Shown here piece by piece: positions 24,007 through 32,655 of a DNA stretch of 35,051 nt. Position 1 is the stretch's first letter, and the number at the start of each line of letters is the position of its first letter. The DNA lies in NCBI GenBank assembly GCA_025358765.1, contig JANYIG010000142.1, forward strand, positions 1 through 35,051, read 5' to 3'. Made by a program: the position numbers and the translations under genes. The notes under the pieces are model-generated. The model worked only from the letters and a program-made list of their open reading frames with translations. It ran no database searches and had not been told where the DNA came from. The DNA comes from Candidatus Kapaibacterium sp. (GTDB taxonomy: Bacteria; Bacteroidota; Ignavibacteria; Kapaibacteriales; UBA4661).

Positions 24007-24378
24007 TTATAGCGTTTTGCGGATCGCAAGGACATAGAACAGCACACAATGAAGCACCGTCGCCACAATCAAAACAACCGTAAATACAGGCTTTTGTGTC
24101 TTATGGCGAAACACCAACCGCCCAAGCCATCCACCCAGAAAGCCACCCGCAAGCGATGCACCATGTAATACTATCTCCGGCACACGACCAGCACCGCCGC
24201 CCGCCTGCCGTTTGTCGAAGCCGTAGAATACAAATGTAGTAAGGGTGATTGCCAGCATCCACAGCAAATACAAGCTCCAATGTGTTAGCCAGTACGCCAC
24301 AGCACAGAGCGCAAGCGTTAGAACAAGCACAATCAACGAAAATGTTTGTTTGGGCGCTGAGAGATGGTTTGAAGCCAT
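24007..24378 (-). CDS. DUF1294 integral membrane protein
   Basis: 123 aa with three clear hydrophobic segments (~13-33, ~36-54, ~95-117). The DUF1294 core is plain: FVFYGFDKRQAGGGAGRVPE, then ASLAGGFLGGWLGRLVFRHKTQKPVF. No function is established for the family. It is 8 bp upstream of the MhqD-like gene and 54 bp downstream of the dioxygenase gene, on the same strand, so cotranscription is likely. Whether it takes part in quinone handling is only a guess from position. Confidence 0.92.
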   Translation of the reverse strand: MASNHLSAPKQTFSLIVLVLTLALCAVAYWLTHWSLYLLWMLAITLTTFVFYGFDKRQAGGGAGRVPEIVLHGASLAGGFLGGWLGRLVFRHKTQKPVFTVVLIVATVLHCVLFYVLAIRKTL

Positions 24379-24432
24379 AGTAAATGTGTTACGGTATTCG
24401 GAAAAACATGAATGTTGCGATATTTTGTTTCG

Positions 24433-25365
24433 TCAATCCAACGTAGCCAAACGCGCTTCAATCTCAGCCCGTGATTGCTCGTACTGCGGTGGCAGTTTCA
24501 GCGATTGCCCAAGCGACTCAAATGGCTCATCTACCGTAAAACCAGGATTGTCTGTTGCAATCTCGAACAAAATGCCGCCCGGCTCGCGGAAGTAGAGCGA
24601 ATGAAAATATTGACGGTCTATCTGTGGCGTTATAGTAAAACCCAAATTGGCGATTTTTTCACGAAAACGCAATTCCACATCATCGTTTTCTACGCGGAAC
24701 GCCACATGATGAACTGTGCCGCCTCCATTTAAACCACGATGCTCGCCCGGAACGCTGACCAAATCTACAACGGCGGCGTTTGCGCTCGCATCAGTCGTAA
24801 AACGGTGGGCATTTATTTCTGTCTGCTCAAGTGTGTAGCCAAACACGTCTGTCAACAACGAAGCCGTGCGTTCGTAGTGCTCAAGCGTCAGCGTCACACC
24901 ATGAAAACCACGAATCGCCTTGTCGTCGGGGATGTCACCGTTGTGTGATGGCTCGCGCTTGTCTGACGAATTTCCCACGAGCTGTAATTTCAAACCATCA
25001 GGGTCGAGAAACGTCAAATATTCTTCGTTGAAGCGCCTTGCGGGGTTGTTGTACGTGACGTTGTGTTGTTTGAAACGCTCCACCCAAAAGCCAAATGCGT
25101 CCGCCGAAACGGAAAATTGCGTTTCGGTCGCTTGCCCTGTGCCGCGCCGCCCTTGCTGGATGCCCGCCCACGGGAAAAACGTAAGAATCGTTCCCGGCTC
25201 GGCTCCGTGATTGCCGTAGTAAAAATGGTATGTGTGCGGGTCGTCGAAATTGACCGTTTTTTTGACAAGGCGCAACCCCAAAACCTTCGTGTAAAAATCC
25301 AGATTTCGCTTTGCGTCGCCAGCAATCGCTGTGATGTGATGAATGCCGTTGATTCTGTCTGCCAT
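24433..25365 (-). CDS. MhqO-like ring-cleaving dioxygenase (VOC/glyoxalase superfamily)
   Basis: 310 aa from the ATG at 25365, which has AAAGGA 8 nt upstream; the frame extends to 25410 without support. It has two VOC modules: NGIHHITAIAGDAKRNLDFYTKVLGLRLV starts the first, and RGFHGVTLTLEHYE starts the second. GTVHHVAFRV and YFREPGGILFEIATDNPG supply the His/Glu metal ligands of the second module. This matches the hydroquinone/catechol dioxygenase group (PcpA, LinE, MhqO). These enzymes cleave hydroquinones; the native substrate here is not known. With the MhqD-like gene it forms the pair found in mhq-type detoxification operons. Confidence 0.92.
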   Translation of the reverse strand: MADRINGIHHITAIAGDAKRNLDFYTKVLGLRLVKKTVNFDDPHTYHFYYGNHGAEPGTILTFFPWAGIQQGRRGTGQATETQFSVSADAFGFWVERFKQHNVTYNNPARRFNEEYLTFLDPDGLKLQLVGNSSDKREPSHNGDIPDDKAIRGFHGVTLTLEHYERTASLLTDVFGYTLEQTEINAHRFTTDASANAAVVDLVSVPGEHRGLNGGGTVHHVAFRVENDDVELRFREKIANLGFTITPQIDRQYFHSLYFREPGGILFEIATDNPGFTVDEPFESLGQSLKLPPQYEQSRAEIEARLATLD

Positions 25366-25646
25366 GAGAATATTCCTTTGTGATGGTTTTATAAAACTGC
25401 TTGAATTCAAGCTGTGCAGCTTTGAGCGGGATAAAAATTATGAAAAAGCGTTAGAGGTGCTGCCAAACCTTGATTCGGGGATGCCCCTACCGCTGTCCGG
25501 CATGGAAGGTTTCAGCCAAACTCAAACCAAGCATTGTGTAAAAGTTGAAATTTCTGTACTTTAGCATGTTTGGCTGGTGTTGTGAACACCGTAATATATT
25601 CCAAAATCCACTGTTTTTTTATAGACGAATTTGTTTTCTACCGATT

Positions 25647-26804
25647 ATGTCCCCTTTCAATGCTTGTCTCGCCCTTGAGAATGGCATGGTCTTTCATGGT
25701 AATGGTTTTGGTGACTTGAACGCAGAAGCTACTGGCGAAGTTGTTTTTAATACCGCGATGTCTGGCTATCAAGAGGTGCTGACCGATCCCAGCTACAAAG
25801 GGCAAATGATTACCTTTACGTATCCGCACATTGGCAACTACGGCGTGAACATTCACGATGTGGAATCCGACCGTGTGCAGGCAGAGGGGCTTATTGTACG
25901 GGAATACTCACAGACATACTCCAACTGGCGTGCTACGCATTCACTTGGCGAATACATGCAGCAGTCCAATATCATTGGCATTGAGGGCATTGACACGCGA
26001 GCGTTAGTGCGGGTTTTGCGGAGCGAAGGAGCTATGCGAGGCATTATCTCAGCGAAGCAGACAGACGACGACTTGCTTGTGGAACGCGCCCGCACTGTGC
26101 CAAGCATGGAAGGACTTGATTTAACGGGTTTAGTGACAACTGCACAGCCATTCGTCTGGAAACATGATGCGGCTGAACCACTTATTCTGTCCGTCAATGG
26201 CTACCGTTCGCCAAAAAACTTGCGTGTGGCAGCATTGGATTTCGGCATTAAACGCAATATTTTACGTCGGTTGTCAAGTTATGGTTGTGAGGTGACTGTT
26301 TTTCCGGGAACGACTTCCGCAGAAGACCTTCGAGCCTTCGATCCCGATGGCATCTTCCTTTCTAACGGTCCGGGTGACCCCGCCGCCGTTGGATACGCGA
26401 TTGAGACGATTAGCCAGCTCCTCACAGAAAAGCCTATTTTTGGCATTTGCTTGGGACACCAGCTTTTGGGGCTTGCCTACGGCGCGACAACGTACAAGAT
26501 GAAATTTGGGCATCGCGGGTTAAATCACCCAATTAAAAATTTAATGACTGGTAAAATCGAGATAACCTCACAAAACCACGGGTTTGCCGTAGATATTGCC
26601 ACGATGCCTCCAGAGCTTGAGCTTACGCACATCAACCTCAACGATCAGACGTGTGCAGGCTTCCGGCACAAGCAATATCCGGTCTTCTGTGTTCAATACC
26701 ACCCTGAAGCTGCGCCCGGCACACATGATTCCGACTATCTTTTCCGGCAGTTTATAGAAGATATGACCGCCCACAAAGCCGCACAAATACAGGTTGCGGT
26801 GTGA
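25647..26804 (+). CDS. carA: Carbamoyl-phosphate synthase small (glutaminase) subunit
   Basis: 385 aa from the ATG at 25647; the frame begins earlier at 25545, but family members start at ACLALENGMVFHG. Residues 1 to ~150 form the CarA N-terminal domain (VFNTAMSGYQEVLTDPSY). The class I glutamine amidotransferase triad is complete: Cys268 in FGICLGHQLL, His352 and Glu354 in VQYHPEAAPG. It releases ammonia from glutamine for carbamoyl phosphate, feeding pyrimidines and arginine. The large subunit gene carB is not in the window; 199 bp later an unrelated regulator gene begins, so the subunits are not in one operon here. Confidence 0.97.
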   Translation: MSPFNACLALENGMVFHGNGFGDLNAEATGEVVFNTAMSGYQEVLTDPSYKGQMITFTYPHIGNYGVNIHDVESDRVQAEGLIVREYSQTYSNWRATHSLGEYMQQSNIIGIEGIDTRALVRVLRSEGAMRGIISAKQTDDDLLVERARTVPSMEGLDLTGLVTTAQPFVWKHDAAEPLILSVNGYRSPKNLRVAALDFGIKRNILRRLSSYGCEVTVFPGTTSAEDLRAFDPDGIFLSNGPGDPAAVGYAIETISQLLTEKPIFGICLGHQLLGLAYGATTYKMKFGHRGLNHPIKNLMTGKIEITSQNHGFAVDIATMPPELELTHINLNDQTCAGFRHKQYPVFCVQYHPEAAPGTHDSDYLFRQFIEDMTAHKAAQIQVAV

Positions 26805-26866
26805 AATCGAGCAAGTTACTTGGCGTATCAACTGGCTTGTACGATGTTTGTATGGTAACAATTGCT

Positions 26867-26894
26867 AAAAATTTCGCTTGGGACGGAAATTTTT
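26867..26894 (+). promoter_or_regulatory. Perfect inverted repeat between carA and the response regulator gene
   Basis: AAAAATTTC (26867-26875) pairs with GAAATTTTT (26886-26894) around a 10-nt loop. It could end the carA transcript or act as an operator, because a TATAAT hexamer starts 3 bp later at 26898. I see no well-spaced -35 element. Confidence 0.45.
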
Positions 26895-27003
26895 GCGTAT
26901 AATTGTCAGAAGATTATTATCTTGTACCTAATGAATAATCCCATTTCGGTTTGCTCCTCTGAAATTGTTAACTCTGTCAAACTCTTAAATCTTCGGATAC
27001 GAT

Positions 27004-27486
27004 ATGAAGCCATTAGCGCTTGTTGTGGACGACAATAAGATTACAACCAAACTTCTCAACCGTTATTTGACCCCTGCAGGATACATTGTTAAAGAGGCAT
27101 ACGACGGCATTGAGTGCTTGGAAAAGGTGCAGGAAGAAATCCCTGATGCCATTGTTCTGGACGTAATGATGCCGCGTTTAGATGGCTACGAAACCGTAAA
27201 ACGCTTGAAGGCTGACCCAAGAACTGCTCGGATCCCGGTGGTGATCGTCACTGCTCTCAACGATGTGTCGAATCAAGTTAAGGCGATTGAGTCCGGAGCT
27301 GATGACTTTCTGAGCAAGCCTATTGAAGACAAGTTGTTGATTGCAAAGGTGAAGCTGCTCTCATCCCTTAGTGTGGAACAGAAGCGCGTGAGCCTAATGA
27401 CGGACTTGCTGAATAAAGCTCTGAGCGGTGAACTTACCAGAGAAGTTGCACAAGAAAAATTGAGCCAGCTTGACATCACATTGTAA
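27004..27486 (+). CDS. Single-domain response regulator (CheY-like receiver)
   Basis: 160 aa. The receiver residues are all present: Asp9/Asp10 (VVDDNK), the phosphoacceptor Asp53 (VLDVMMP), Thr83 (VIVTALND) and Lys105 (SKPIED). No output domain follows; the last ~40 residues (SVEQKRVSLMTDLLNKALSGELTREVAQEKLSQLDITL) are a short helical extension with no match I recognise. Receivers without output act by protein-protein contact. Candidate partners nearby are the SiaB/SiaC pair and the orphan histidine kinase, both unproven. A hairpin terminator ends the gene, so it is probably monocistronic. Confidence 0.93.
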   Translation: MKPLALVVDDNKITTKLLNRYLTPAGYIVKEAYDGIECLEKVQEEIPDAIVLDVMMPRLDGYETVKRLKADPRTARIPVVIVTALNDVSNQVKAIESGADDFLSKPIEDKLLIAKVKLLSSLSVEQKRVSLMTDLLNKALSGELTREVAQEKLSQLDITL

Positions 27487-27506
27487 AAAAGCATCAAAAA
27501 TGAGAG

Positions 27507-27547
27507 AGCGCTTTTGGGGACGATAAACCTCATAAAGCGCTTTTTTA
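27507..27547 (+). terminator. Intrinsic terminator after the response regulator
   Basis: AGCGCTTT (27507-27514) pairs with AAAGCGCT (27534-27541), closing on a loop that can fold further (GGGG/CCTC). A run of T follows immediately. It lies 21 bp after the stop and 8 bp before the next start codon. Confidence 0.8.
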
Positions 27548-27554
27548 TTTAGTC

Positions 27555-28739
27555 GTGCCGAACTTGCTGTGGCTGCTGACGTTTTCTATGGTTGAACTTG
27601 TTATTATATCACTTTGTACGGTTGCTGTCACGGGAATGTGTTCGTTCCTGTCAGCAGCATTGTCGGCGATTTCCCACAATCGCCTCTCAGAGCTTGCCGA
27701 ACAAGGGCATTCACACGCTCAAACGCTGCTTGACTACAAACGCGATATCCACACACCCAAAACTGCACTGTTTATTACCGACGTGCTTATCTACACGCTT
27801 GGCTGTATAAGCATTGGATGGTACGCGACGCTGCATTTTTCCAGCATGGAAGTTGGTTTTTTTGCGTTGCCAACAACAACAGTGTTGCTGTTTTTCGGAC
27901 ACTTGTTGCCGAGGGCGCTTGGGGAACGCTTTGCAAGCCGTTCTATACGCTTTACCGTGCAAGGAATTTCTTTCATTCTGCTCATTACCAAACCGCTCGT
28001 GCAAGTAGTACAACGCTTCTATAAAGCCGTTGTGCCGCCAGCGTATGAAGAATCTACCCGCGAAGAACTCGACGAGATTCTCGAAACCGCTCACGAAGAA
28101 GGTTCGCTTGATGCTGGTGAATACCGCATTCTCAAGAATATCATCCGTTTTAGCGATGTCCAGGTTTCGGATGTCATGACACCTCGTACGGTCGTGTTTA
28201 GTTGCGATGCGGATACGAAGATTCACGAAGCCATTACGTTGCCAGAACTCCGCCAGTACTCGCGTTTCCCCGTCTGCGAAAATGACTCTCTTGATTCCGT
28301 CACGGGTTACGTGCTGGCAAAAGATGTTCTCTGGGCAATGGTGAACGACAAAGCAAATTGCACCTTACGCGACATTGCCCGCGAGGTATATTTTATCCCC
28401 GAAAACATCCAACTCGACCAAGCACTCGAAAACTTTCTCGAACGCCGCGAACACTTGTTTGTGGTCGTGGATGAGTACGGTGGTGTTGAGGGATTGCTCA
28501 CGATGGAAGACGTAATGGAAACACTGCTCGGCGTGGAAATCATGGATGAAGCCGATAAAGTAACGGATTTACGACATCTCGCCAAACAACGCCGCGACCA
28601 GCGCATCGCGCTCTTACGCTTGCAAAACGCGCATTTGGACGTAACCACAACCGAGATGAACACGGAAGAAGCAACCGAACAACCTCTTACTCACATTCAA
28701 GAATCGGAGACTATTGTTGAAGAAGATACGCATGTCTAA
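27555..28739 (+). CDS. CNNM/HlyC-CorC family membrane protein with CBS pair
   Basis: 394 aa starting at GTG 27555, or 383 aa from the ATG at 27588; neither has a clear ribosome-binding site. The N-terminal ~170 residues form the CNNM (DUF21) domain with four hydrophobic segments. The YEESTREELDEILETAHEEGSLDAGE linker and VMTPRTVVFS are typical of the family. Two CBS motifs follow (~205-330, ending in DEYGGVEGLLTMEDVMETLLG). The C-terminal CorC_HlyC domain of the longer members is missing and is replaced by an acidic tail. Family members move or sense Mg2+ and other divalent cations. It ends 8 bases inside the TonB receptor gene, so the two are translationally coupled. Confidence 0.9.
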   Translation: MPNLLWLLTFSMVELVIISLCTVAVTGMCSFLSAALSAISHNRLSELAEQGHSHAQTLLDYKRDIHTPKTALFITDVLIYTLGCISIGWYATLHFSSMEVGFFALPTTTVLLFFGHLLPRALGERFASRSIRFTVQGISFILLITKPLVQVVQRFYKAVVPPAYEESTREELDEILETAHEEGSLDAGEYRILKNIIRFSDVQVSDVMTPRTVVFSCDADTKIHEAITLPELRQYSRFPVCENDSLDSVTGYVLAKDVLWAMVNDKANCTLRDIAREVYFIPENIQLDQALENFLERREHLFVVVDEYGGVEGLLTMEDVMETLLGVEIMDEADKVTDLRHLAKQRRDQRIALLRLQNAHLDVTTTEMNTEEATEQPLTHIQESETIVEEDTHV

Positions 28740-30714
28740 TCGTCATAGACAAACAACAATTTTCTGTGCTGCACTCATGGTAATATTTCATGCCGTGAAT
28801 GTGTTAGCACAGCCAGACACAACAACAATAAATAAATCATACAACCTGAACCGCGATGTAGTTGTGACGGGAAGCCGTCTTCCCAATGACGGGACGAATC
28901 CACGTCATACGGTTATCGTCATCAACAGGGCAGACATAGAGCGCTCTGCGGCACGGAGCATCGAAGAACTTCTTCAAACCATTGCTGGAGTGGACGTGCG
29001 GCAGCGTGGAGCGATGGGCGTACAATCAGATGTTAGTATTCGTGGTGGGACATTCGAGCAAACACTTGTGCTGGTGGACGGTATCAAAATGATGGATGCT
29101 CAGACGGGGCATCACAACTTTAATGTGCCATTGGTGTTAGACGATATTGAGCGGATCGAAGTCTTGAAAGGACCTGCCTCGCGGCAATACGGACCGAATG
29201 CGTTTAGCGGTGCTATCAACATTCTCACCCGCAAACACAAAGAAACATTTGCGCGGTTGCAAGCGATGGGCGGGCAATACGGGCTGTGGGAACTATCGCT
29301 TTCGGCATCTGCGCCCGTTCAGCTCGGTGAAACCCGCATTGGCAACCGTTTTTCTGTTTCGCGCCGCAAAGCCGATGGCTCTCCTTCGTTAGATAGCCTT
29401 AATAATGCTGGGAGCCGTACAAACACGGACTTTGACATTTTGACTGTTTCAGGCAATGCCGATGTATCAAACGGCGAGGCGTTCTCGCTCGAAGCGGGCG
29501 CAAGTTATATTGAGAAAAAGTTTGGCGCGAACAGTTTTTATTCCGTACGATTTCCAACGCAGTATGAGGAAACGAAAACGCTTCTGACACACCTTACGGC
29601 AAAAATTAACGGCGCAGTACCATTAACAGCGCGTGTTTACTGGCGACGCAACACAGATTATTTTATCCTTCGCCGCGAAAACCCGTCATTTTACCGCAAT
29701 AACCACGAAAGCAACACCTACGGCGCAGAAGCGCAGGCAATTGTGCATTCTGTGCTTGGCGCAACGGTTATCGGTGGTGAAGCAGCGCTTGATACGCTCC
29801 AAAGCTCGAACCTCGGCGCACGGCAGCGCACCCGATTGAGTTTGTTCGCGGAACACCAGTGGAAGCCGCTTGAGAACTTCACTGTAGAATTTGGCGCAAC
29901 AGCGCTCTGGAATAGAACTACGCTTCCGACTGTTTCACGCATTGATAATCGTACTGATAGCACCGCATGGATATTTAATCTTTCCCCAAGCGTTGATATT
30001 GGCTGGCAGGTGAACGAAACAATAGCGCTGCGAGCGTCGGTTGGTCAATCGTTCCGCGTACCGACTTACACCGATTTGTATTACCGTGACCCGTCCAACA
30101 TTGGCAATTCAAGCCTTGTTCCCGAAACAGCATGGACGTACGAACTTGGTGCTTCCTTGCATCTGCCGTTTGATTGGGTAACATTCCAGACTACGGCGGC
30201 ATTTTTCCAGAGGAACGCATCGCAGCTTATAGATTTCGTGCGCCTCTCGGCAAATGCTCCCTGGACTGCACAAAATATTTCTTCGGCTGTAACAAATGGT
30301 GTAGATTTGCATTCGTCATTGTTGTTTACCCCACATTCAAACACTCTATCATTGGAGCGTGTGCAGGCAAGCTATACGTTTATAGATGCTCGTTTCAGCA
30401 CGGAAACGGGTTTGCAATCAAAATACGTTCTGGACAATCTTCACCATCACGGCGTGATAGCGGTTGACTTACTCTGGTTGAATACGGTGCGGAACCAGTG
30501 GCGTATTCGCTACGAAGAGCGATTGGGTTTTACGGGTAATACGTTTGTGGATGCACGGGCTGGCGCTACAATTGGTGCGTTTGAGGTGTATGCTGAGGTT
30601 TCAAATCTTTTTAATAATACGCCGAATGATTTGAGTATCGTCGGATTGCCGATAGTTGGACGCTGGATGCGGTTGGGAGCCGCATGTAATCTGGCATCGC
30701 TTATTCGGCGATGA
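28732..30714 (+). CDS. TonB-dependent outer-membrane receptor
   Basis: 660 aa from the ATG at 28732, with GAAGAAG upstream and an 8-base overlap with the CNNM gene. A signal peptide ends near residue 26 (AVNVLAQ). The TonB-box region and plug follow (DVVVTGSRLP, VDVRQRGAMGVQSDVSIRGG, DGIKMMDAQTGHHNFNVPL, GPASRQYGPNAFSGAINI). About 500 residues of barrel strands follow and end in MRLGAACNL. The plug resembles BtuB-like vitamin or cobalamin receptors, with iron siderophores an alternative. No TonB, ExbBD or permease is adjacent. Coupling to a CNNM protein hints at a metal-related cargo, but this is only context. Confidence 0.93.
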   Translation: MSNRHRQTTIFCAALMVIFHAVNVLAQPDTTTINKSYNLNRDVVVTGSRLPNDGTNPRHTVIVINRADIERSAARSIEELLQTIAGVDVRQRGAMGVQSDVSIRGGTFEQTLVLVDGIKMMDAQTGHHNFNVPLVLDDIERIEVLKGPASRQYGPNAFSGAINILTRKHKETFARLQAMGGQYGLWELSLSASAPVQLGETRIGNRFSVSRRKADGSPSLDSLNNAGSRTNTDFDILTVSGNADVSNGEAFSLEAGASYIEKKFGANSFYSVRFPTQYEETKTLLTHLTAKINGAVPLTARVYWRRNTDYFILRRENPSFYRNNHESNTYGAEAQAIVHSVLGATVIGGEAALDTLQSSNLGARQRTRLSLFAEHQWKPLENFTVEFGATALWNRTTLPTVSRIDNRTDSTAWIFNLSPSVDIGWQVNETIALRASVGQSFRVPTYTDLYYRDPSNIGNSSLVPETAWTYELGASLHLPFDWVTFQTTAAFFQRNASQLIDFVRLSANAPWTAQNISSAVTNGVDLHSSLLFTPHSNTLSLERVQASYTFIDARFSTETGLQSKYVLDNLHHHGVIAVDLLWLNTVRNQWRIRYEERLGFTGNTFVDARAGATIGAFEVYAEVSNLFNNTPNDLSIVGLPIVGRWMRLGAACNLASLIRR

Positions 30715-30834
30715 AAAAGAGACAAAGAGGTATGGGTACGGAGGAAGGTAATACATGCACTATGATGTACGCAGATAAGAAGGATTGCATACAGAAGTGA
30801 TTTTATCGTTTCGTTCACCGTTTTCACGAAGTCT

Positions 30835-31380
30835 ATGTCGCCGGAAACAATGTTACAAGAATATCGTCAGGCGCAAGATAAGTCTATCGTCATGGCATTC
30901 AAAGGTGCTTTGTCACAAACCATGCTCGTGGACTTAGGTAATATTCTACGGAATAAAGTAGGCTTTGATGGTAAAGCGAAAAAGATGTTTAGCGTTTTTA
31001 TCGAACTTACGCAAAACATTAAAAATTATTCTGCCGAAACAGAACTTGAATTGCCTGCTGGCAAACAAATCGGCGTGGGCATCGTCGTTGTAAGCGATGC
31101 AGCAGAACAATATACCGTCACTGCGGGAAACCTAATGCCAAGCGCAAATGTGGAGCGGGTACGCTCACGCTGTGAGTACATCAAAACTATGTCCTACGAG
31201 CAGCTTCGAGCATTCCATAAAGAAAAAATGCGGGAGGGACCGCCGCCGGACAGCAAAGGAGCGGGATTGGGGTTGATAGATATTGCAATGAAAGCCAACA
31301 CCCATGTAGATTTCGATTTTCAGTCGGTCAACAGCAACTATACTTTTTTCACAATTAACGCATGTATCAAGAAAGGGTAA
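30835..31380 (+). CDS. siaB: SiaB-family protein kinase (HATPase-like)
   Basis: 181 aa. It shows a reduced GHKL fold: the N-box-like ELTQNIKNYS (~62-71) and the G2-box-like KGAGLGLIDIAMKA (~140-153), with no dimerisation His domain, so it is a Ser/Thr kinase-type GHKL protein rather than a histidine kinase. In Pseudomonas aeruginosa, SiaB phosphorylates SiaC, and SiaA reverses this to control SiaD. The next gene, 6 bp downstream, is siaC. No siaA phosphatase or siaD diguanylate cyclase is in the window, so the output here is open. Confidence 0.9.
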   Translation: MSPETMLQEYRQAQDKSIVMAFKGALSQTMLVDLGNILRNKVGFDGKAKKMFSVFIELTQNIKNYSAETELELPAGKQIGVGIVVVSDAAEQYTVTAGNLMPSANVERVRSRCEYIKTMSYEQLRAFHKEKMREGPPPDSKGAGLGLIDIAMKANTHVDFDFQSVNSNYTFFTINACIKKG

Positions 31381-31386
31381 CCCGAT

Positions 31387-31761
31387 ATGAACACCGTCAC
31401 TATCGAACGAACCTCTGACACACCTGCTGTGACGATGGACGCAGAGCAAGGCATTCTGGAATTGAGCGGGAATTCCTACCCGGAAAATGCCATCGAATTT
31501 TATCAGGATGTATATGACTGGTTGCATGAATATTTTAGTGACAATAAATATTCATTGTCGGTGGTGTTTAAGCTCAATTATTTTAATACCAGTTCCGCAA
31601 AGTGTGTCTTGAATTTAATGACAATCTTGCAACATTATTATCTGCAAAACAAACTCATCAATGTTGCTTGGTATTACGACGATGACGATGAAGATATGCT
31701 CGAAACTGGCAAAGCATTTTCCGTTGATTTCAGTATGCCGTTCGACTTACGAGCATTCTAA
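31387..31761 (+). CDS. siaC: SiaC-family (DUF1987) phospho-switch protein
   Basis: 124 aa. ILELSGNSYPENAIEFYQDV and LNYFNTSSAKCVLNLM are the DUF1987 signatures. Thr68 in YFNTSS falls at the residue number of the SiaB phosphorylation site in the Pseudomonas protein. WYYDDDDEDMLETGKAF completes the fold. The unphosphorylated form stimulates SiaD in Pseudomonas; the partner here is not known. It starts 6 bp after siaB. The stand-alone receiver at 27004 is a nearby candidate for the same network. Confidence 0.92.
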   Translation: MNTVTIERTSDTPAVTMDAEQGILELSGNSYPENAIEFYQDVYDWLHEYFSDNKYSLSVVFKLNYFNTSSAKCVLNLMTILQHYYLQNKLINVAWYYDDDDEDMLETGKAFSVDFSMPFDLRAF

Positions 31762-31788
31762 GCAGCCATATCCGGCTGGAAACACATA

Positions 31789-31814
31789 ATGGCACTCGTG
31801 CCATCCTAATTTTC
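31789..31814 (+). terminator. Hairpin terminator after siaC
   Basis: ATGGCA and TGCCAT form a perfect 6-bp stem with a CTCG tetraloop (31789-31804), followed by CCTAATTTTC. It lies 27 bp after the stop and before bamD. The T tract is weak. Confidence 0.5.
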
Positions 31815-31840
31815 TCCCATCATATTTCTTCATTGTTTTG

Positions 31841-32617
31841 ATGCTGTACCGAACATTTCACCATTGCTTTTTCACCGTTGCTGGCGCAATTGTCATTTGC
31901 GGAGCGCTTGCATGCTCGCTTGCAGGATGTAGCCCCAAAACATACACTCAACCACGAACCGTTGATGGGCTGTTTAAAGTGTCCGTAGAAGCCTTTGAAA
32001 ACGGTGATTACCCGCAAGCACAACGTATGTTTGATGTTATCAAACTGCAATATCCAGCAAGCAAATATGCCGATGATGCACAATATTATCTTGCCGAAAT
32101 CAACTTCAAGAAGAACGAGTTTATTCTTGCCGCGTACAACTACAACACATTACGGCGCACGTTCCCAAACAGCGAATACGCGAAAATTTCCGCCTACAAA
32201 GCGGCTTTGGCTAATGCCAGAATGTCACCGAAATCCGACCGTGACCAAGATTATACCAAACAAGCCATTAAAGCATTTGCAGAATTTCAAGCATCATACC
32301 CGAAAGATTCACTTGCAAGCGAGGCAGGCATTCGTATCCGTGAACTCCGCAACAAACTTGCCGAGCATGATTTTATCACAGCAGAACTCTATGTAAAGCT
32401 CGGAGCGCCCCGTGCAGCGCTTACGTATTATGACCTTGTGATGACGAATTACACTGATTGCGACTACTTCGAGCCTTCGTTTGCAGGAAAAATCAGGATG
32501 CTCGTGCGACTGAAACGCGGTGCTGAAGCAAAAGAAGCTATTCGCCTCTACCGTCAGAAATTCCCACAAGGCGGCACGTACAAAGACGAAATTGACGGCA
32601 TTGCAACAACGCTATAG
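31841..32617 (+). CDS. bamD: BamD-type outer-membrane assembly lipoprotein
   Basis: 258 aa from the ATG at 31841 (a TTG lies one codon earlier). Residues 1-30 are a lipoprotein signal ending in the lipobox LAGC with Cys30 as the lipidation site. The body is a helical TPR array beginning DGLFKVSVEAFENGDYPQAQRMFDVIKLQYPASKYADDAQYYLAEINF, the BamD/YfiO outline, with further repeats such as AAYNYNTLRRTFPNSEYAKISAY. It should anchor in the inner leaflet of the outer membrane and help BamA insert beta-barrels such as the TonB receptor upstream. The length is normal. BamA is not adjacent. Confidence 0.93.
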   Translation: MLYRTFHHCFFTVAGAIVICGALACSLAGCSPKTYTQPRTVDGLFKVSVEAFENGDYPQAQRMFDVIKLQYPASKYADDAQYYLAEINFKKNEFILAAYNYNTLRRTFPNSEYAKISAYKAALANARMSPKSDRDQDYTKQAIKAFAEFQASYPKDSLASEAGIRIRELRNKLAEHDFITAELYVKLGAPRAALTYYDLVMTNYTDCDYFEPSFAGKIRMLVRLKRGAEAKEAIRLYRQKFPQGGTYKDEIDGIATTL

Positions 32618-32655
32618 CTCCTGTATCAATGCGTTCCTGAACAATTATTACTTTT

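Noticed and set aside
25366-25646. Small gene or RNA leader before carA
   Set aside because: A 73-codon frame (25343-25564) has no ribosome-binding site or domain. GGGGATGCCCC is only a short palindrome, and no known pyrimidine-responsive element is recognisable.
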